The notes under the pieces: model-generated
Databases searched by the model: none
What the model was told of the DNA's origin: nothing
What the model saw: only the letters and a program-made list of their open reading frames with translations
From: Streptomyces sp. NRRL WC-3605
Lineage (GTDB): Bacteria > Actinomycetota > Actinomycetes > Streptomycetales > Streptomycetaceae
Assembly (NCBI RefSeq): GCF_001509795.1
Contig: NZ_LLZN01000037.1
Span: 74,063-138,062, forward strand
Length of the DNA stretch: 64,000 bases
Direction: 5' to 3'
Program-made: the position numbers and the translations under genes
Shown: positions 9,319-18,029 of the stretch, in pieces
Layout: each line of letters begins with the position of its first letter
Position numbering within the stretch: the first letter of the stretch is position 1

Positions 9319-10728
9319 TCAGCCGGGCGGAATGTTGTGGTTCACCCGGAACATGTTGGTCGGGTCGTACGCCTTCTTCGCGGCGGTCAGACGCCGGTAG
9401 CGCTCAGCGCCGTAGACCTCTCTCAACCGCTCGCTGTCGGTTGCCTCCTCGGTGGACAGGAAGTTGACCATCCGGCGCCTGTCTGCCCAGGGCTCCATCG
9501 CGTTCATCACCTCTTCGAGTTCGGCGCTCAGGAACTCGCCCCGCTCGGAGGTGCCCACGCCGAAGCCGAAGAGGACGAAGGGAAGCCCTCGGCTGGACAC
9601 GGCGTTGGGGACCTCGGGCTCACGGTCGAGCGCACCGCCGAGCATGCGAATCTCGACACTCGCCAGAGGGGAGTCCGACCCGGGGCCGAGCAGTTCGATC
9701 AACCTGTCGGCCGCTTCGGCGGGAAACGCGCGCAACAGCGTCGTGCGATCGTAATAGGGCATCGGCGTCGGCGGGTCCATGTGGACGGCGCCCACGGCGG
9801 TGCAGGGCGTCTCCTCCACGGTGTCGATGAGCGCCGGGGCGGCCGCGCGAACAGGTGCGATCAGCCGTTCCCCTTCGACCGAAGGGCCGAGATAGGCGAA
9901 GCGCACATGCACCACGAAGGCCCCCCGGAGGGGCTCCGGCAATGCGGGCAGCGGAGGGAGCCGTTGCACGGCGACCGAGGAGGACATCTCCTCCGGCATG
10001 TCTGCTTGCCAGATGCGCCAGGTGTGGAGCACCTCGGCGAGTCGTTCGCCGGGGAAGTAGATGCCGCCGCCGTAGAAACTGGTCACCGGGAACAGGTCGA
10101 ACTCCAGCGCGGTGACGACGCCGAAATTGCCCTTTCCTCCGAGCAGGCACCAGAAGAGTTCGGGATCGTTGTCCGGCGTGACATGCCGCAACTCGCCGTC
10201 AGCGGTCACCACCTCCAGTGAGCGGACATGGTCCGCCGCGTATCCCTGGCTCCGGCCGAAGACCGGGCTGAGTCCACCTCCGAGGGTGTAGCCGGTGACG
10301 CCCACCAGCGGAGCCGAGCCGCTCATCGGGGCCAGGCCGACCTTGGCGGCCTGGTCCATGACCTCCTGCCAGATCACTCCGGCCTCGACCCTCGCGCGTC
10401 TGCGGCCTGCGTCGACGGCGATGCCCTTCATCCGCCGGGTGCTGATCAACACGCCGCCCCGGGCAGGACGGACCTGTTGATGCCCCGTGGTCTTCACCGA
10501 TACAGGCCGCCCCTGGCGGGCCGCGAAGCGGACGGCCGCCTGTACGTCGGCCGCGTCGTCGGCACCGACCACGAGGGCCGGCTCCAAGGGGACATTGAGG
10601 TTGTAGGTCCGGCACTCGGCGTCGTACCCCTCGTCGCCGGGCAGCAGAACAGGACCGCTCGCCAGCGATGCGAGTTCGGCCGCTTCGGCGGGCGAAACGC
10701 GTGGCAGCAGCAGATCGTCAAAGGTCAT
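9319..10728 (-). CDS. FAD-linked oxidase, BBE (berberine-bridge) type
   Basis: 469-residue flavoprotein starting at ATG 10728 behind a GAGGGA site. The N-terminal FAD_binding_4 domain shows VSVKTTGHQQVRPARGG (the His of the GH motif is the usual covalent flavin ligand), GVTGYTLGGGLSPVFGRSQG and GGKGNFGVVTALEF. The C-terminus ends with the BBE signature YDPTNMFRVNHNIPP. Such enzymes oxidise sugars, phenolics or antibiotic intermediates with O2. No signal peptide is seen. The promoter contains operator-like element 4 about 125 bp upstream, linking the gene to the nearby TetR. Substrate unknown. Confidence 0.92.
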   Translation of the reverse strand: MTFDDLLLPRVSPAEAAELASLASGPVLLPGDEGYDAECRTYNLNVPLEPALVVGADDAADVQAAVRFAARQGRPVSVKTTGHQQVRPARGGVLISTRRMKGIAVDAGRRRARVEAGVIWQEVMDQAAKVGLAPMSGSAPLVGVTGYTLGGGLSPVFGRSQGYAADHVRSLEVVTADGELRHVTPDNDPELFWCLLGGKGNFGVVTALEFDLFPVTSFYGGGIYFPGERLAEVLHTWRIWQADMPEEMSSSVAVQRLPPLPALPEPLRGAFVVHVRFAYLGPSVEGERLIAPVRAAAPALIDTVEETPCTAVGAVHMDPPTPMPYYDRTTLLRAFPAEAADRLIELLGPGSDSPLASVEIRMLGGALDREPEVPNAVSSRGLPFVLFGFGVGTSERGEFLSAELEEVMNAMEPWADRRRMVNFLSTEEATDSERLREVYGAERYRRLTAAKKAYDPTNMFRVNHNIPPG

Positions 10729-10852
10729 GGGTCCCTCGTCACTTGGCGCCAGGCTGAGCAGGCAGCTCCCCGCTGGTTCATCGCGACCTTGCGAACCGAG
10801 CCCACACGGGGCGAGCAAGAAGCCACATCCCTGGCGGGCGGACAACGGACAC

Positions 10853-10874
10853 TTACATTACACCTATAATCTAA
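10853..10874. promoter_or_regulatory. Operator-like element 4 (TTACAT-N10-ATCTAA)
   Basis: Located upstream of the FAD-linked oxidase start. Together with the next two bases (CG) it matches element 2 at 17 of 24 positions, including the whole TAATCTAACG end. Confidence 0.6.
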
Positions 10875-10876
10875 CG

Positions 10877-11213
10877 TGTCTGCTGCGAGATGCCGGTGCT
10901 GGCGGGAACTACGGTGCTGGGATGAGTGATCTTGATGTCGCGGCGCGTCGCGCCCTGCCCGTCGTGTCCGTCGGTCTGCCGCATCACATCGCCGCTCGGC
11001 GGATCGAACTCGCGGCGGGCGGCCATGGGCGCCAACGAGGTGTCCCGACCGCCGGAGGCGCGGACCTAGACAGGTCGTGGCGGGTGAAGGGCAAAAGCAG
11101 GTGGAACGCCGCGCCCAGCCGGGAAGGGCGGGGCTCGGCTCTCCTGCTGTGGACCGACCGGGCTGTCCATCCGCTGTGCGCCAAGGCGTGAGTAACAGGG
11201 TGCTTGTCGTGAG
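10877..11213. other. Gene-poor stretch
   Basis: 337 bp. An ATG at 10922 opens a plus-strand frame beginning MSDLDVAARRALPVV that looks coding for about 35 codons and then loses its bias. It may be a 5' gene remnant; I cannot identify it. Confidence 0.35.
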
Positions 11214-11578
11214 TCAATCGTGACCCGGGCAGGCCGCGCGTGCCCACGATCTGGCTCGAGACGGCAGTGGCTCGGCTGGAGTCCCGAGCCGAGCCACTGC
11301 CGCTCGAGCGGAAGCGATGTCCTCCGGACTGGCGGGCGGACCCGCGGGGGCCTGGGTGGCGAGAGCTCTCAGATCCTCGCCCATTCCGGCGGTTCCCTCG
11401 GTCCGTTCGGAGCGACCCTGACGGCATTGACCCGGACGCCCTGCGGGGCCATACTCGGCTGCCCACGATTTCGTCAGCAGGTTCACGGCGGCCTTGCTCG
11501 GTCCGTACAGACCCATGCCCGCCATGCCGAAGTCGGCGACCATCGTGCTGACATTGACGATGGAGCCGCGGCCGCGTC
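11214..11578 (-). pseudogene. SDR-family oxidoreductase remnant
   Basis: C-terminal part of a short-chain dehydrogenase. Reading leftward, RGRGSIVNVSTM is followed by LYGPSKAAVNLLTKSWAAEYGP (the Y-x3-K active site). The expected GVRVNAV segment is present only in another frame (near 11405-11440), and the first frame resumes at TEGTAGMGEDLRALATQAP. So there are two compensating indels. The N-terminal Rossmann half is absent upstream of 11578, and the end (the usual DGG tail) is also shifted. Clearly a non-functional relic. Confidence 0.8.
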
Positions 11579-11623
11579 AGCTTCGTATCGGGAATCCACG
11601 GTGGCGCGTTCGGGGCCGACATC

Positions 11624-11858
11624 GTGCTCCAAGTCCACCTCTCCGCAGCCGGCGAAGCAGGCCGGGGCGAGGCGTCCCGAACTGCTTCTGACCGGGCCGG
11701 CACTGACCGGTCAAGCGCGCCTGGTGACCGTGATACTTCCGGCCGGCTGGAGCCCTGAGCAGTTGCGGCACATCATCACCGACCGGACACTGCCGAACCA
11801 GGTGCGCACTTCGATCGGCGCGGTCATCGCTGCCCGGCTGCGCCCGGCCCACGGGTGA
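11624..11858 (+). pseudogene. 3'-terminal gene fragment, unknown family
   Basis: A plus-strand frame with good codon bias ends in LPAGWSPEQLRHIITDRTLP and then an AVIAARLRPA tail. It resembles the C-termini of Streptomyces helix-turn-helix/replication-associated proteins. No matching upstream part or start codon is present, so it is annotated as a fragment. Confidence 0.35.
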
Positions 11859-11980
11859 GCATAATTTCTGGCAATAGTGCTCATGGTGAGAAGTGAAGCG
11901 CCGCGAGGGCCTGTGAGGTCCACGGGGGTGGGGACCGTCTGGACCCAACGGATGGATGCCAGTCGACGGCCAGGTCTGTC

Positions 11981-12004
11981 CCTGGGCCAGGCGCCTGGCC
12001 CAGG
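11981..12004. repeat. 24-bp perfect palindrome
   Basis: Arms CCTGGGCCAGGC and GCCTGGCCCAGG abut without a spacer, in a gene-free stretch about 220 bp beyond the 3' end of the minus-strand cupin gene. No T-tract follows. It could form a strong stem or be a protein-binding site. Confidence 0.6.
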
Positions 12005-12221
12005 CGCCACGAAGCCACACGGTGGCCCGAGACCCCTTCCGGCACAAGTCGTTCCATGGCCGACACAGGCCGTTTCCGGCGTCTTCAAGATGTCGTGGCA
12101 CTTGGCGTGGATCTATAGGCTGCACTCGAGATGAGTGCGGAAGCAGCAGGGCTGGGACCTGTTGGAGCAGATGGTGCAGATCCCGTCGCGGTGGCGATGA
12201 TGTGGATGACCTTCGATCCCC

Positions 12222-12740
12222 TCACGCTCCCGGCGGCGGCGTCAGCCCGAACCGCGCGATGACGTCCGGCAGCCAGTCAGGCTGACCGAATTCGAGCCCA
12301 TATTTGGACGCGAGTGCGGGGATGGCGTCCGGGGAGGGGGGCGGGCCGTCGGCGAGCATCTCGGCGATCTCGCGGAAGCAGTTCTCGAAGCCGGCCGGGC
12401 TGATGATCTCGATCATGCGGGCAGGGACCGAGCCGGCGTTCCACATGGCGTGCAGTTCGCCGCGAGGTTTGGTGATGTAGCCGCCGGGGCCCAGCACGGC
12501 TTCGCGGTCGCCTGAGCGGAAGCCGATCTCGCCTTCGGTGACGATCGAGTACTCGTCCTCGCGGGTGTGCAGGTGGGGCGGCACCAGCGCACCGATCGGG
12601 AACGGGTGCTCGACGACCGACAAGGCGCCGTTGGTATCGGCACCCCGGAGCTTGAAGACCACACCAATGGAACCGAGGAAGCCCTCGGTGCCCTCGCCTG
12701 GGCGGACGACCGTGAGCGGAGGTACCAGTTCCTCGGTCAT
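12222..12740 (-). CDS. Cupin domain protein
   Basis: 172-residue single-domain cupin from ATG 12740, with AGAGGAG upstream. The metal motif 1 is seen as PPHLHTREDEYSIVTEGEIGF (His-x-His and Glu). The second motif is GELHAMWNAGSVPARMIEIISPAGFENCF. This form, with a C-terminal extension ending DWLPDVIARFGLTPP, is common in Streptomyces as a stand-alone quercetinase-like or unknown-function cupin. It sits among decayed genes without operon partners. Confidence 0.88.
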   Translation of the reverse strand: MTEELVPPLTVVRPGEGTEGFLGSIGVVFKLRGADTNGALSVVEHPFPIGALVPPHLHTREDEYSIVTEGEIGFRSGDREAVLGPGGYITKPRGELHAMWNAGSVPARMIEIISPAGFENCFREIAEMLADGPPPSPDAIPALASKYGLEFGQPDWLPDVIARFGLTPPPGA

Positions 12741-13002
12741 GGCGATCACTCCTCTGATCGTTTCGAGAAACACTGGTGTCCTACTAAAAGTGTCCACCTC
12801 GGACTTCCTGGGGCGCATCTCGGCGACCTCGATGATGAACGCCTCGTCGCCTCGCGAGTGACTGCCGACAGGACACTGATCCGGCGGTACGCCTCGGCCG
12901 CGGTGATGGGTCCCTGCAGCTACTGAACTTGAACCCGTGATGTCGGTCGTCTCGTGGTGACGGCGTCAGGGTCCGAGACCGCCAGCTGCTACCGGCTCGG
13001 GT

Positions 13003-13365
13003 TCAGGACGATGGCTGTAGCCAGCGCCGCGCTGCGGTGAGATTCACCTCGACGTCATCGCTCCAAGAACAGACCTCAAGCCATGAGAGGTAGCCGCCTC
13101 GCGCGAAGACCAGGACCTCGCCAGGGCACTCGCCGGTTTCGGTGAACAGCTGCACGTCGGCAGCCACGACGGTGCCGGGGCCCGTTGGCGCGGGCTCCAC
13201 CGCGTCGGCGTCAAGGTCGAAGTAGGCAGTGCCGCAACCGCACTCACAGCGGGATTGCACCCTGAGTCGGGGCACCTGCCGTCGGAGGGCGACGTGAACG
13301 GCCTCGTCCGGGTTCAGGACGAGGCCAAGCACGTCGGCTACGTCCTCGGGCAGGCTGCCAGTCAT
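13003..13365 (-). CDS. Hypothetical protein with CxCGC motif
   Basis: 120 residues with ATG at 13365. A cysteine cluster CECGCGTAYFDLD near residue 39 is followed by beta-rich sequence ending YLSWLEVCSWSDD. This looks like a small conserved Streptomyces family of unknown function. The cluster could bind a metal, but nothing shows this directly. Codon bias is normal, so it is likely a real gene. Confidence 0.65.
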   Translation of the reverse strand: MTGSLPEDVADVLGLVLNPDEAVHVALRRQVPRLRVQSRCECGCGTAYFDLDADAVEPAPTGPGTVVAADVQLFTETGECPGEVLVFARGGYLSWLEVCSWSDDVEVNLTAARRWLQPSS

Positions 13366-13429
13366 GCCGCCACGTTAGCTGACCAGCAGCTTTGGGCTTC
13401 GATCAATTTCGGGTCGGCCGACCCCATGC

Positions 13430-13837
13430 TCACAGCTCCAGGGCCAGGTCGGTGCCGGCGAGGCAGCCGTCGATGGCCTCCGGTCGGCTCTGCGGCATCG
13501 ACCTGGAACCCAGGTCGTCGGAAGCCACATAGGTGCCGCTGAACGGCAGCGCATCCGAGGGCACAGAACCCGTCGAGCACCGGAGCTGTCCTGCCTGCCT
13601 GTCGTGCCACATGTAGAACGTCGCCACCTCAGAGAAGCGCAGATCGCGAATGCGTTCTCGGATATCCGCAGCGGTCCGCTCGAAGGCGGCCACCGCCTCG
13701 GCGACGGACAGCGAACTCCTGTCCTCGTCAGTCGCATCCAGCGACCGGGTGTTGGTCTCCCACTCCACGCGCCGGTTCGCCGGCTCCAGTACCAGAGGCC
13801 CGTCCGCCACTTCAGCGATCCACGTCAACAGCACCAC
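13430..13837 (-). CDS. Hypothetical protein
   Basis: 135 residues when started at GTG 13837, which has AGGGAT 9 bases upstream; a longer open frame to 14002 lacks support. It begins VVLLTWIAEVADGPLVLEPANRRVEWETNT and contains a helix AVAAFERTAADIRERIRDLRF and a WHDRQAGQLRCSTG strand. No family recognised. It lies just upstream of the other small unknown gene on the same strand, 64 bp apart. Confidence 0.55.
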   Translation of the reverse strand: MVLLTWIAEVADGPLVLEPANRRVEWETNTRSLDATDEDRSSLSVAEAVAAFERTAADIRERIRDLRFSEVATFYMWHDRQAGQLRCSTGSVPSDALPFSGTYVASDDLGSRSMPQSRPEAIDGCLAGTDLALEL

Positions 13838-14134
13838 GGCAGTATCCCTGCACAGCTCAACCCGACGGCAAAGGGATCGAGGTCTCAGACTGCGGCCGCC
13901 CGGTTCGTGGAACGGACCAGTGGCCTGGCCGCGATCGGAGCGCTCGACGCCGCGTACGCCGTCGCCCACGGAACTTCGGCTCGTACGACCCGAACTCGCC
14001 ATCGGATGACAAGCAGCAGGCGGCGAGCCGGAGAGTCGGAATGCGGGACGGTCGGCTCGTGGCCAAGGACCAGTGGCCCCTGCTGTCGACGCCTGGCGGG
14101 ATCAAGACTCACAGCAGCCTGAAGGAGGACTTCC

Positions 14135-15055
14135 ATGACCCGCACCATCACCGTCGGACTGGACGGCTCGCCGGCGAGCCTGGCTGCCGCGGACTGGGCC
14201 GCGCACGAGGCACAGTTCAGGAACCTGCCTCTGAGGCTCGTGACCGCGTGGGAGTGGCAGGCCCCAGCCTTCGCACCGGCGACCGGACTCGGCGTGCCGG
14301 TGCCGCCGAGCGAGCTCCAGCGGGCATCGGCACAGCACCTACTGGCCCAAGCGCGCTCCCGCGTCGGCGAAGCCCGCCCCGGGCTGCGGATCGACACGGA
14401 CGAGATCCCCGGTCTGCCCGTCGCGGCTCTGCTGAAGGCCGCTGAGGAGGCCGAACTGCTCGTACTGGGCTCCCGGGGACTGAGCAAGACGGCGGGATAC
14501 CTGCTCGGCTCCGTCTCCCAGGCGGTTCTGTCCTCGTGCGAGCGGCCGGTCGTCATCGTCCGTGCTGCCGAGCACGGCGAGGAGGAGGCACTGCCGGCGA
14601 CCTCGGAACGCGAGGCCGCCGCCGTCTCCGGCCACCGTGACGTCGTCCTGGGCCTGGATCTGCACAAGCCCAATGACGCGGTGATCGATTTCGCGTTCGA
14701 CGCGGCTTCACGGCGCGCAGCCCGCCTGCGGATCATTCACGGCTGGACGCTGCCGCCCTACTACTACGGCGGCGAGCTGATGCCCGACATGAACGACGAC
14801 ATGGTCAAGCAGGTACGGAGCGAACTGTCCGACGTCCTGCGACCGTGGCAGGACAGGTACCCCGCCGTTGAGATCCACGCGCAGGCAACGATCGGTGGCG
14901 CCGGGCGCCACCTGGTCGACGCCTCCTACGACGCCGCCCTGGTGGTGGTGGGCAGGCAGACCCGCCGGGCGGCGGTCGGCGCTCATATCGGTCCGGTGAC
15001 CCAGGCGCTGCTGCACCATGCCGTCGCTCCAGTGGCGGTGATCCCGCACGACTGA
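14135..15055 (+). CDS. Universal stress protein, tandem UspA domains
   Basis: 306 residues with two UspA domains (about 1-150 and 165-305). Each opens with the nucleotide-binding strand (TITVGLDGSPASLAAADWAA and VVLGLDLHKPNDAVIDFAFD). The ATP loop is visible in domain 1 as GSRGLSKTAGYLLGSVSQAV and in domain 2 as VVGRQTRRAAVGAHIGPVTQ. Strong ribosome site GAAGGAGGA before ATG 14135. Followed by a terminator-like stem (15113-15164). It heads an island of stress genes that resembles the hypoxia/dormancy sets of actinobacteria. Confidence 0.95.
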   Translation: MTRTITVGLDGSPASLAAADWAAHEAQFRNLPLRLVTAWEWQAPAFAPATGLGVPVPPSELQRASAQHLLAQARSRVGEARPGLRIDTDEIPGLPVAALLKAAEEAELLVLGSRGLSKTAGYLLGSVSQAVLSSCERPVVIVRAAEHGEEEALPATSEREAAAVSGHRDVVLGLDLHKPNDAVIDFAFDAASRRAARLRIIHGWTLPPYYYGGELMPDMNDDMVKQVRSELSDVLRPWQDRYPAVEIHAQATIGGAGRHLVDASYDAALVVVGRQTRRAAVGAHIGPVTQALLHHAVAPVAVIPHD

Positions 15056-15112
15056 CCGAGAAGGACTGCTCAGGACAGGGAACGCCACCAAAAGGCATCC
15101 CCTGTTCGATCG

Positions 15113-15164
15113 ACAGCCCGCCTGTACGCGAAGGGTGAGACACCGCCGCGTACAGGCGGGCTGT
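15113..15164. terminator. Stem-loop after the first universal stress gene
   Basis: 18-bp perfect stem (ACAGCCCGCC at the outer left, GGCGGGCTGT at the outer right) with a 16-base loop, 57 bp after the stop at 15055. No long T run, as is usual for Streptomyces terminators. Confidence 0.75.
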
Positions 15165-15180
15165 TCCATCGCCGGTGGTG

Positions 15181-15235
15181 GCCGAAGGTCCCTGTGGATT
15201 GGGGCTGTTGAGTCCCTGGGGTGTGGACCTTCGGC
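15181..15235. promoter_or_regulatory. Long-spaced inverted repeat upstream of the DoxX gene
   Basis: GCCGAAGGTCC (15181-15191) and GGACCTTCGGC (15225-15235) are exact inverse copies separated by 33 bp. They sit 80 bp before the DoxX start. They could be paired regulator half-sites for the stress genes or a leader hairpin. Confidence 0.5.
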
Positions 15236-15314
15236 GTCGGGTGCGTGGTGGTGGAGTCCGGGAGGGTGAGTGGTGTCAGGAACCAGCCGGGTCTTCTTTG
15301 AAGGAGTCACTGTC

Positions 15315-15941
15315 ATGGCCGTGCACCAGTCCACGCACCGTGGTTCGGGTTTCCATCTGCTGTCCCTCCGCCGTAACGGCGTGGATTCCGCGTCGGGGGC
15401 GGCGAGTTCACAGGCCGGCGTGCTCACTGCGCGGGCTTACGTCTTCGCTTCGGCGCGGGTGCTGATGGGGTTCGTGTTCCTGTGGGCGTTCCTGGACAAG
15501 ACGTTCGGGTTCGGCTACGCGACCGTGTCCGGGAAGGGCTGGGTCGAGGGGGGTTCGCCGACGGAGGGGTTCCTGGGGCATGTGGCCGTCGGTCCGATGG
15601 AGTCGACGTTCCACTCGTGGGCCGGGGCGGCGTGGGCGGACTGGCTGTTCATGCTGGGTCTGTTGGGGATCGGGTTGGCGTTGACGGTGGGCGTGGCGCT
15701 GCGTCTGGCCGCTGTGGCGGGCAGCGTGATGATGGCGTTGATGTGGGTGGCGGAGTGGCCGCCGGCGAAGCACTTGTCGGACGGGTCGGCGAGCATGTCG
15801 ACGAACCCGTTCGCCGACTACCACCTGGTGTACGCGGTGGTGCTGATCGCGTTGGCCGTGGCATCGGCCGGTGACGCGCTCGGCCTGGGCCGACTGTGGG
15901 CCAGGCTCCCGATCATCCGCGACTACACATGGCTGCGCTGA
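15315..15941 (+). CDS. DoxX-like integral membrane protein
   Basis: 208 residues from ATG 15315 (AAGGAG 9 bases upstream). Four predicted membrane helices: ARVLMGFVFLWAFLDKTFGF, then LFMLGLLGIGLALTVGVALR, VAGSVMMALMWVAEW and YAVVLIALAVA. The long loop between helices 1 and 2 (KGWVEGGSPTEGFLGH) is typical of actinobacterial DoxX/thiosulfate:quinone-oxidoreductase-like proteins. These are linked to membrane redox stress. It is the first gene of a same-strand run with two universal stress proteins and an alcohol dehydrogenase. Confidence 0.82.
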   Translation: MAVHQSTHRGSGFHLLSLRRNGVDSASGAASSQAGVLTARAYVFASARVLMGFVFLWAFLDKTFGFGYATVSGKGWVEGGSPTEGFLGHVAVGPMESTFHSWAGAAWADWLFMLGLLGIGLALTVGVALRLAAVAGSVMMALMWVAEWPPAKHLSDGSASMSTNPFADYHLVYAVVLIALAVASAGDALGLGRLWARLPIIRDYTWLR

Positions 15942-16054
15942 ACACCACTGGCGGTAGGGACCGCCGGCCCCATTCCGGGACCACAGGCCCCTGCCCCCCG
16001 GGAACGCCCGAAGAGACGCTGAGAACAGAACCAATGACACAGGAGGTGTCCGGA

Positions 16055-16960
16055 ATGGCCCGCACGATCACCGTAGGACTCGACGGCTCGGCCGAAAGCC
16101 GGGCAGCCGCAGAGTGGGCGGCCCGCGAGGCCGCGCTGCGCCAAGTGCCGGTACGGTTGCTTCACGTGTGGCAGCCGGTCCCGGAGCCGCTGGCCCAGGC
16201 ACCGCTCCTCGGCGCCGAGACGCATCAGCACTGGACCGAGCGGATCCCCCGGGACGCCGCCGAGGGGCTGAGGCTGCGGCACCCCGGTGTCGAGGTGATC
16301 ACCGAGCAGCGGGCCGGGGCTCCGGCGGAGGTGCTGCTTGAAGCCTCTCGGGACGCGGAACTGCTGGTGCTGGGCTCGCGTGCCCTGAGCGGCCTCACCG
16401 GCTTCCTGATCGGGTCCGTCGGCCAGTCGGTGGTCGCACGTGCCGAGGTGCCGGTTGTTCTCGTCCGGGCCGGCGAACAGGCCGCCGACGAACACGTCAA
16501 GGACCCCGCCGGCATACCGTCCTCCGCCACCGGCTTCCGGCCCGTGGTCCTGGGCCTCGACATCGAGAACCCCGACGACACGGTCATCACCTTCGCGTTC
16601 GAGGAGGCTCGCCGCCGAAGGGCCGTGCTGACCGTCGTCACCGGCTGGAACCTGCCGCCCTACTACGTCTACAGCCTGGCCGTCGGCGTCGACCCCCGCG
16701 AGGAGATGATCCGCGAGCAGGCCGCCGCCCTCACAGAAGCGCTGCTCCCGTGGCGGGAGAAGTACCCGGACGTCGAGGTGACCGAACAGTCCCGACTGGG
16801 CAGCCCCGCCAACCACCTCGTCGACGCGGCCCACGAGGCGTCCCTCGTCGTCGTCGGCCGCCGCGTCCGCCGCAACCCGTTCGGCGTGCACATCGGCGCC
16901 GTCGCCCACGCGGTCATGCACCACGCCACCACCCCCGTCGCCGTCGTCGCGCACGCCTGA
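16055..16960 (+). CDS. Universal stress protein, tandem UspA domains
   Basis: 301 residues beginning MARTITVGLDGSAESRAAAEW, after AGGAGG at 16041-16046; the longer upstream frame is not used. Two UspA domains, with ATP loops GSRALSGLTGFLIGSVGQSV and VVGRRVRRNPFGVHIGAVAH. It is clearly paralogous to the universal stress gene at 14135 (shared start pattern, NLPPYY/TLPPYY segment and HIGxV end), so the two probably arose by duplication. It lies 41 bp before the alcohol dehydrogenase. Confidence 0.95.
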   Translation: MARTITVGLDGSAESRAAAEWAAREAALRQVPVRLLHVWQPVPEPLAQAPLLGAETHQHWTERIPRDAAEGLRLRHPGVEVITEQRAGAPAEVLLEASRDAELLVLGSRALSGLTGFLIGSVGQSVVARAEVPVVLVRAGEQAADEHVKDPAGIPSSATGFRPVVLGLDIENPDDTVITFAFEEARRRRAVLTVVTGWNLPPYYVYSLAVGVDPREEMIREQAAALTEALLPWREKYPDVEVTEQSRLGSPANHLVDAAHEASLVVVGRRVRRNPFGVHIGAVAHAVMHHATTPVAVVAHA

Positions 16961-17001
16961 CGCGGCACACCGAGGACAAGCGGAGAAGAAGGAGCAGCAC
17001 C

Positions 17002-18024
17002 ATGAAGGCAGCGGTCGTCCGGAAGTTCGGCGAGCCCCTGGTCATCGAGGACAGGCCCGATCCGGAACCCGGCCCGGGGCAGGTGCTCGTGGCCGTCGAG
17101 GCGTCCGGGCTGTGCCACACCGACATCCACGCCGCGCACGGCGACTGGCCGGTCAAGCCCACCCCGCCGTTCGTCCCCGGGCACGAGGGCGTCGGCCTGG
17201 TCGAGAAGCTGGGCGACGGCGTCACCCACCTCGCCGTCGGACAACGAGTCGCCGTGCCCTGGCTCGGCAAGGCATGCGGGCGGTGCGAGCACTGCCGGTC
17301 CGGCTGGGAGACCCTGTGTGAGAGCCAGATCAACACCGGGTACGGCTGCGACGGCGGTTACGCCGAAAAGATGCTGGCCTGGGCCGACTTCGCGCAACCG
17401 GTGCCCGAGGGCGTCAGCGCCCTCGACGCCGCCCCGCTCACCTGCGCGGGCGTCACCACCTACAAGGCCCTGAAGGTCGCCGGGGTCGGGCCCGCCCAGC
17501 TCGTCGCCATCTCGGGTGTGGGCGGACTCGGGCACCTCGCGGTGCAGTACGCGAAGATCGCCGGTGCACGGGTCGCCGCGATCGACGTGACCGACGACAA
17601 GCTGCAACTGGCCCGGGAACTCGGCGCGGACATCGTCATCGACGCCCGCACCCAGGACGTCGGCGCCGAGCTGAAGCGACACGGCGGCGCGCACGCCGCG
17701 CTCGCCCTCGCGGTGAACCCGGCCGCCTTCCAGGCCGTCAACTCCGGTCTGCGGCGCGGCGGGAAACTCGTCATGGTCGCCCTGCCGGCGCACGGCACCC
17801 TCCAGGTCCCGATCTTCGACACCGTCCTCAATGGAACTTCGGTCATCGGCTCCATCGTCGGCACCCGCCAGGACCTCGCCGAGGTCTTCCAACTGCACGC
17901 CGAGGGCCGCACGAAGGTCATCAGGGAGCCCCGGCCGCTCGCCGCCGTCAACGAGTGCACCGACGAGGTCCTCAGCGGACAGGTGAAGGCCCGGATCGTG
18001 TTCGACCTCAACGCGGGAGGCTGA
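17002..18024 (+). CDS. adhP: Zinc-dependent alcohol dehydrogenase, AdhP type
   Basis: 340-residue medium-chain dehydrogenase. Catalytic zinc ligands are in GLCHTDIHAAHGDW and GHEGVGLVE. The structural zinc site is CGRCEHCRSGWETLC. The Rossmann loop is SGVGGLGHLAVQYAK with a following acidic AAIDVTDDK, which favours NAD. ATG 17002 follows AAGGAGC. It sits between two universal stress genes (6 bp before the next), a context like actinobacterial oxygen-limitation operons in which an alcohol dehydrogenase reoxidises NADH. Confidence 0.93.
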   Translation: MKAAVVRKFGEPLVIEDRPDPEPGPGQVLVAVEASGLCHTDIHAAHGDWPVKPTPPFVPGHEGVGLVEKLGDGVTHLAVGQRVAVPWLGKACGRCEHCRSGWETLCESQINTGYGCDGGYAEKMLAWADFAQPVPEGVSALDAAPLTCAGVTTYKALKVAGVGPAQLVAISGVGGLGHLAVQYAKIAGARVAAIDVTDDKLQLARELGADIVIDARTQDVGAELKRHGGAHAALALAVNPAAFQAVNSGLRRGGKLVMVALPAHGTLQVPIFDTVLNGTSVIGSIVGTRQDLAEVFQLHAEGRTKVIREPRPLAAVNECTDEVLSGQVKARIVFDLNAGG

Positions 18025-18029
18025 GAACG

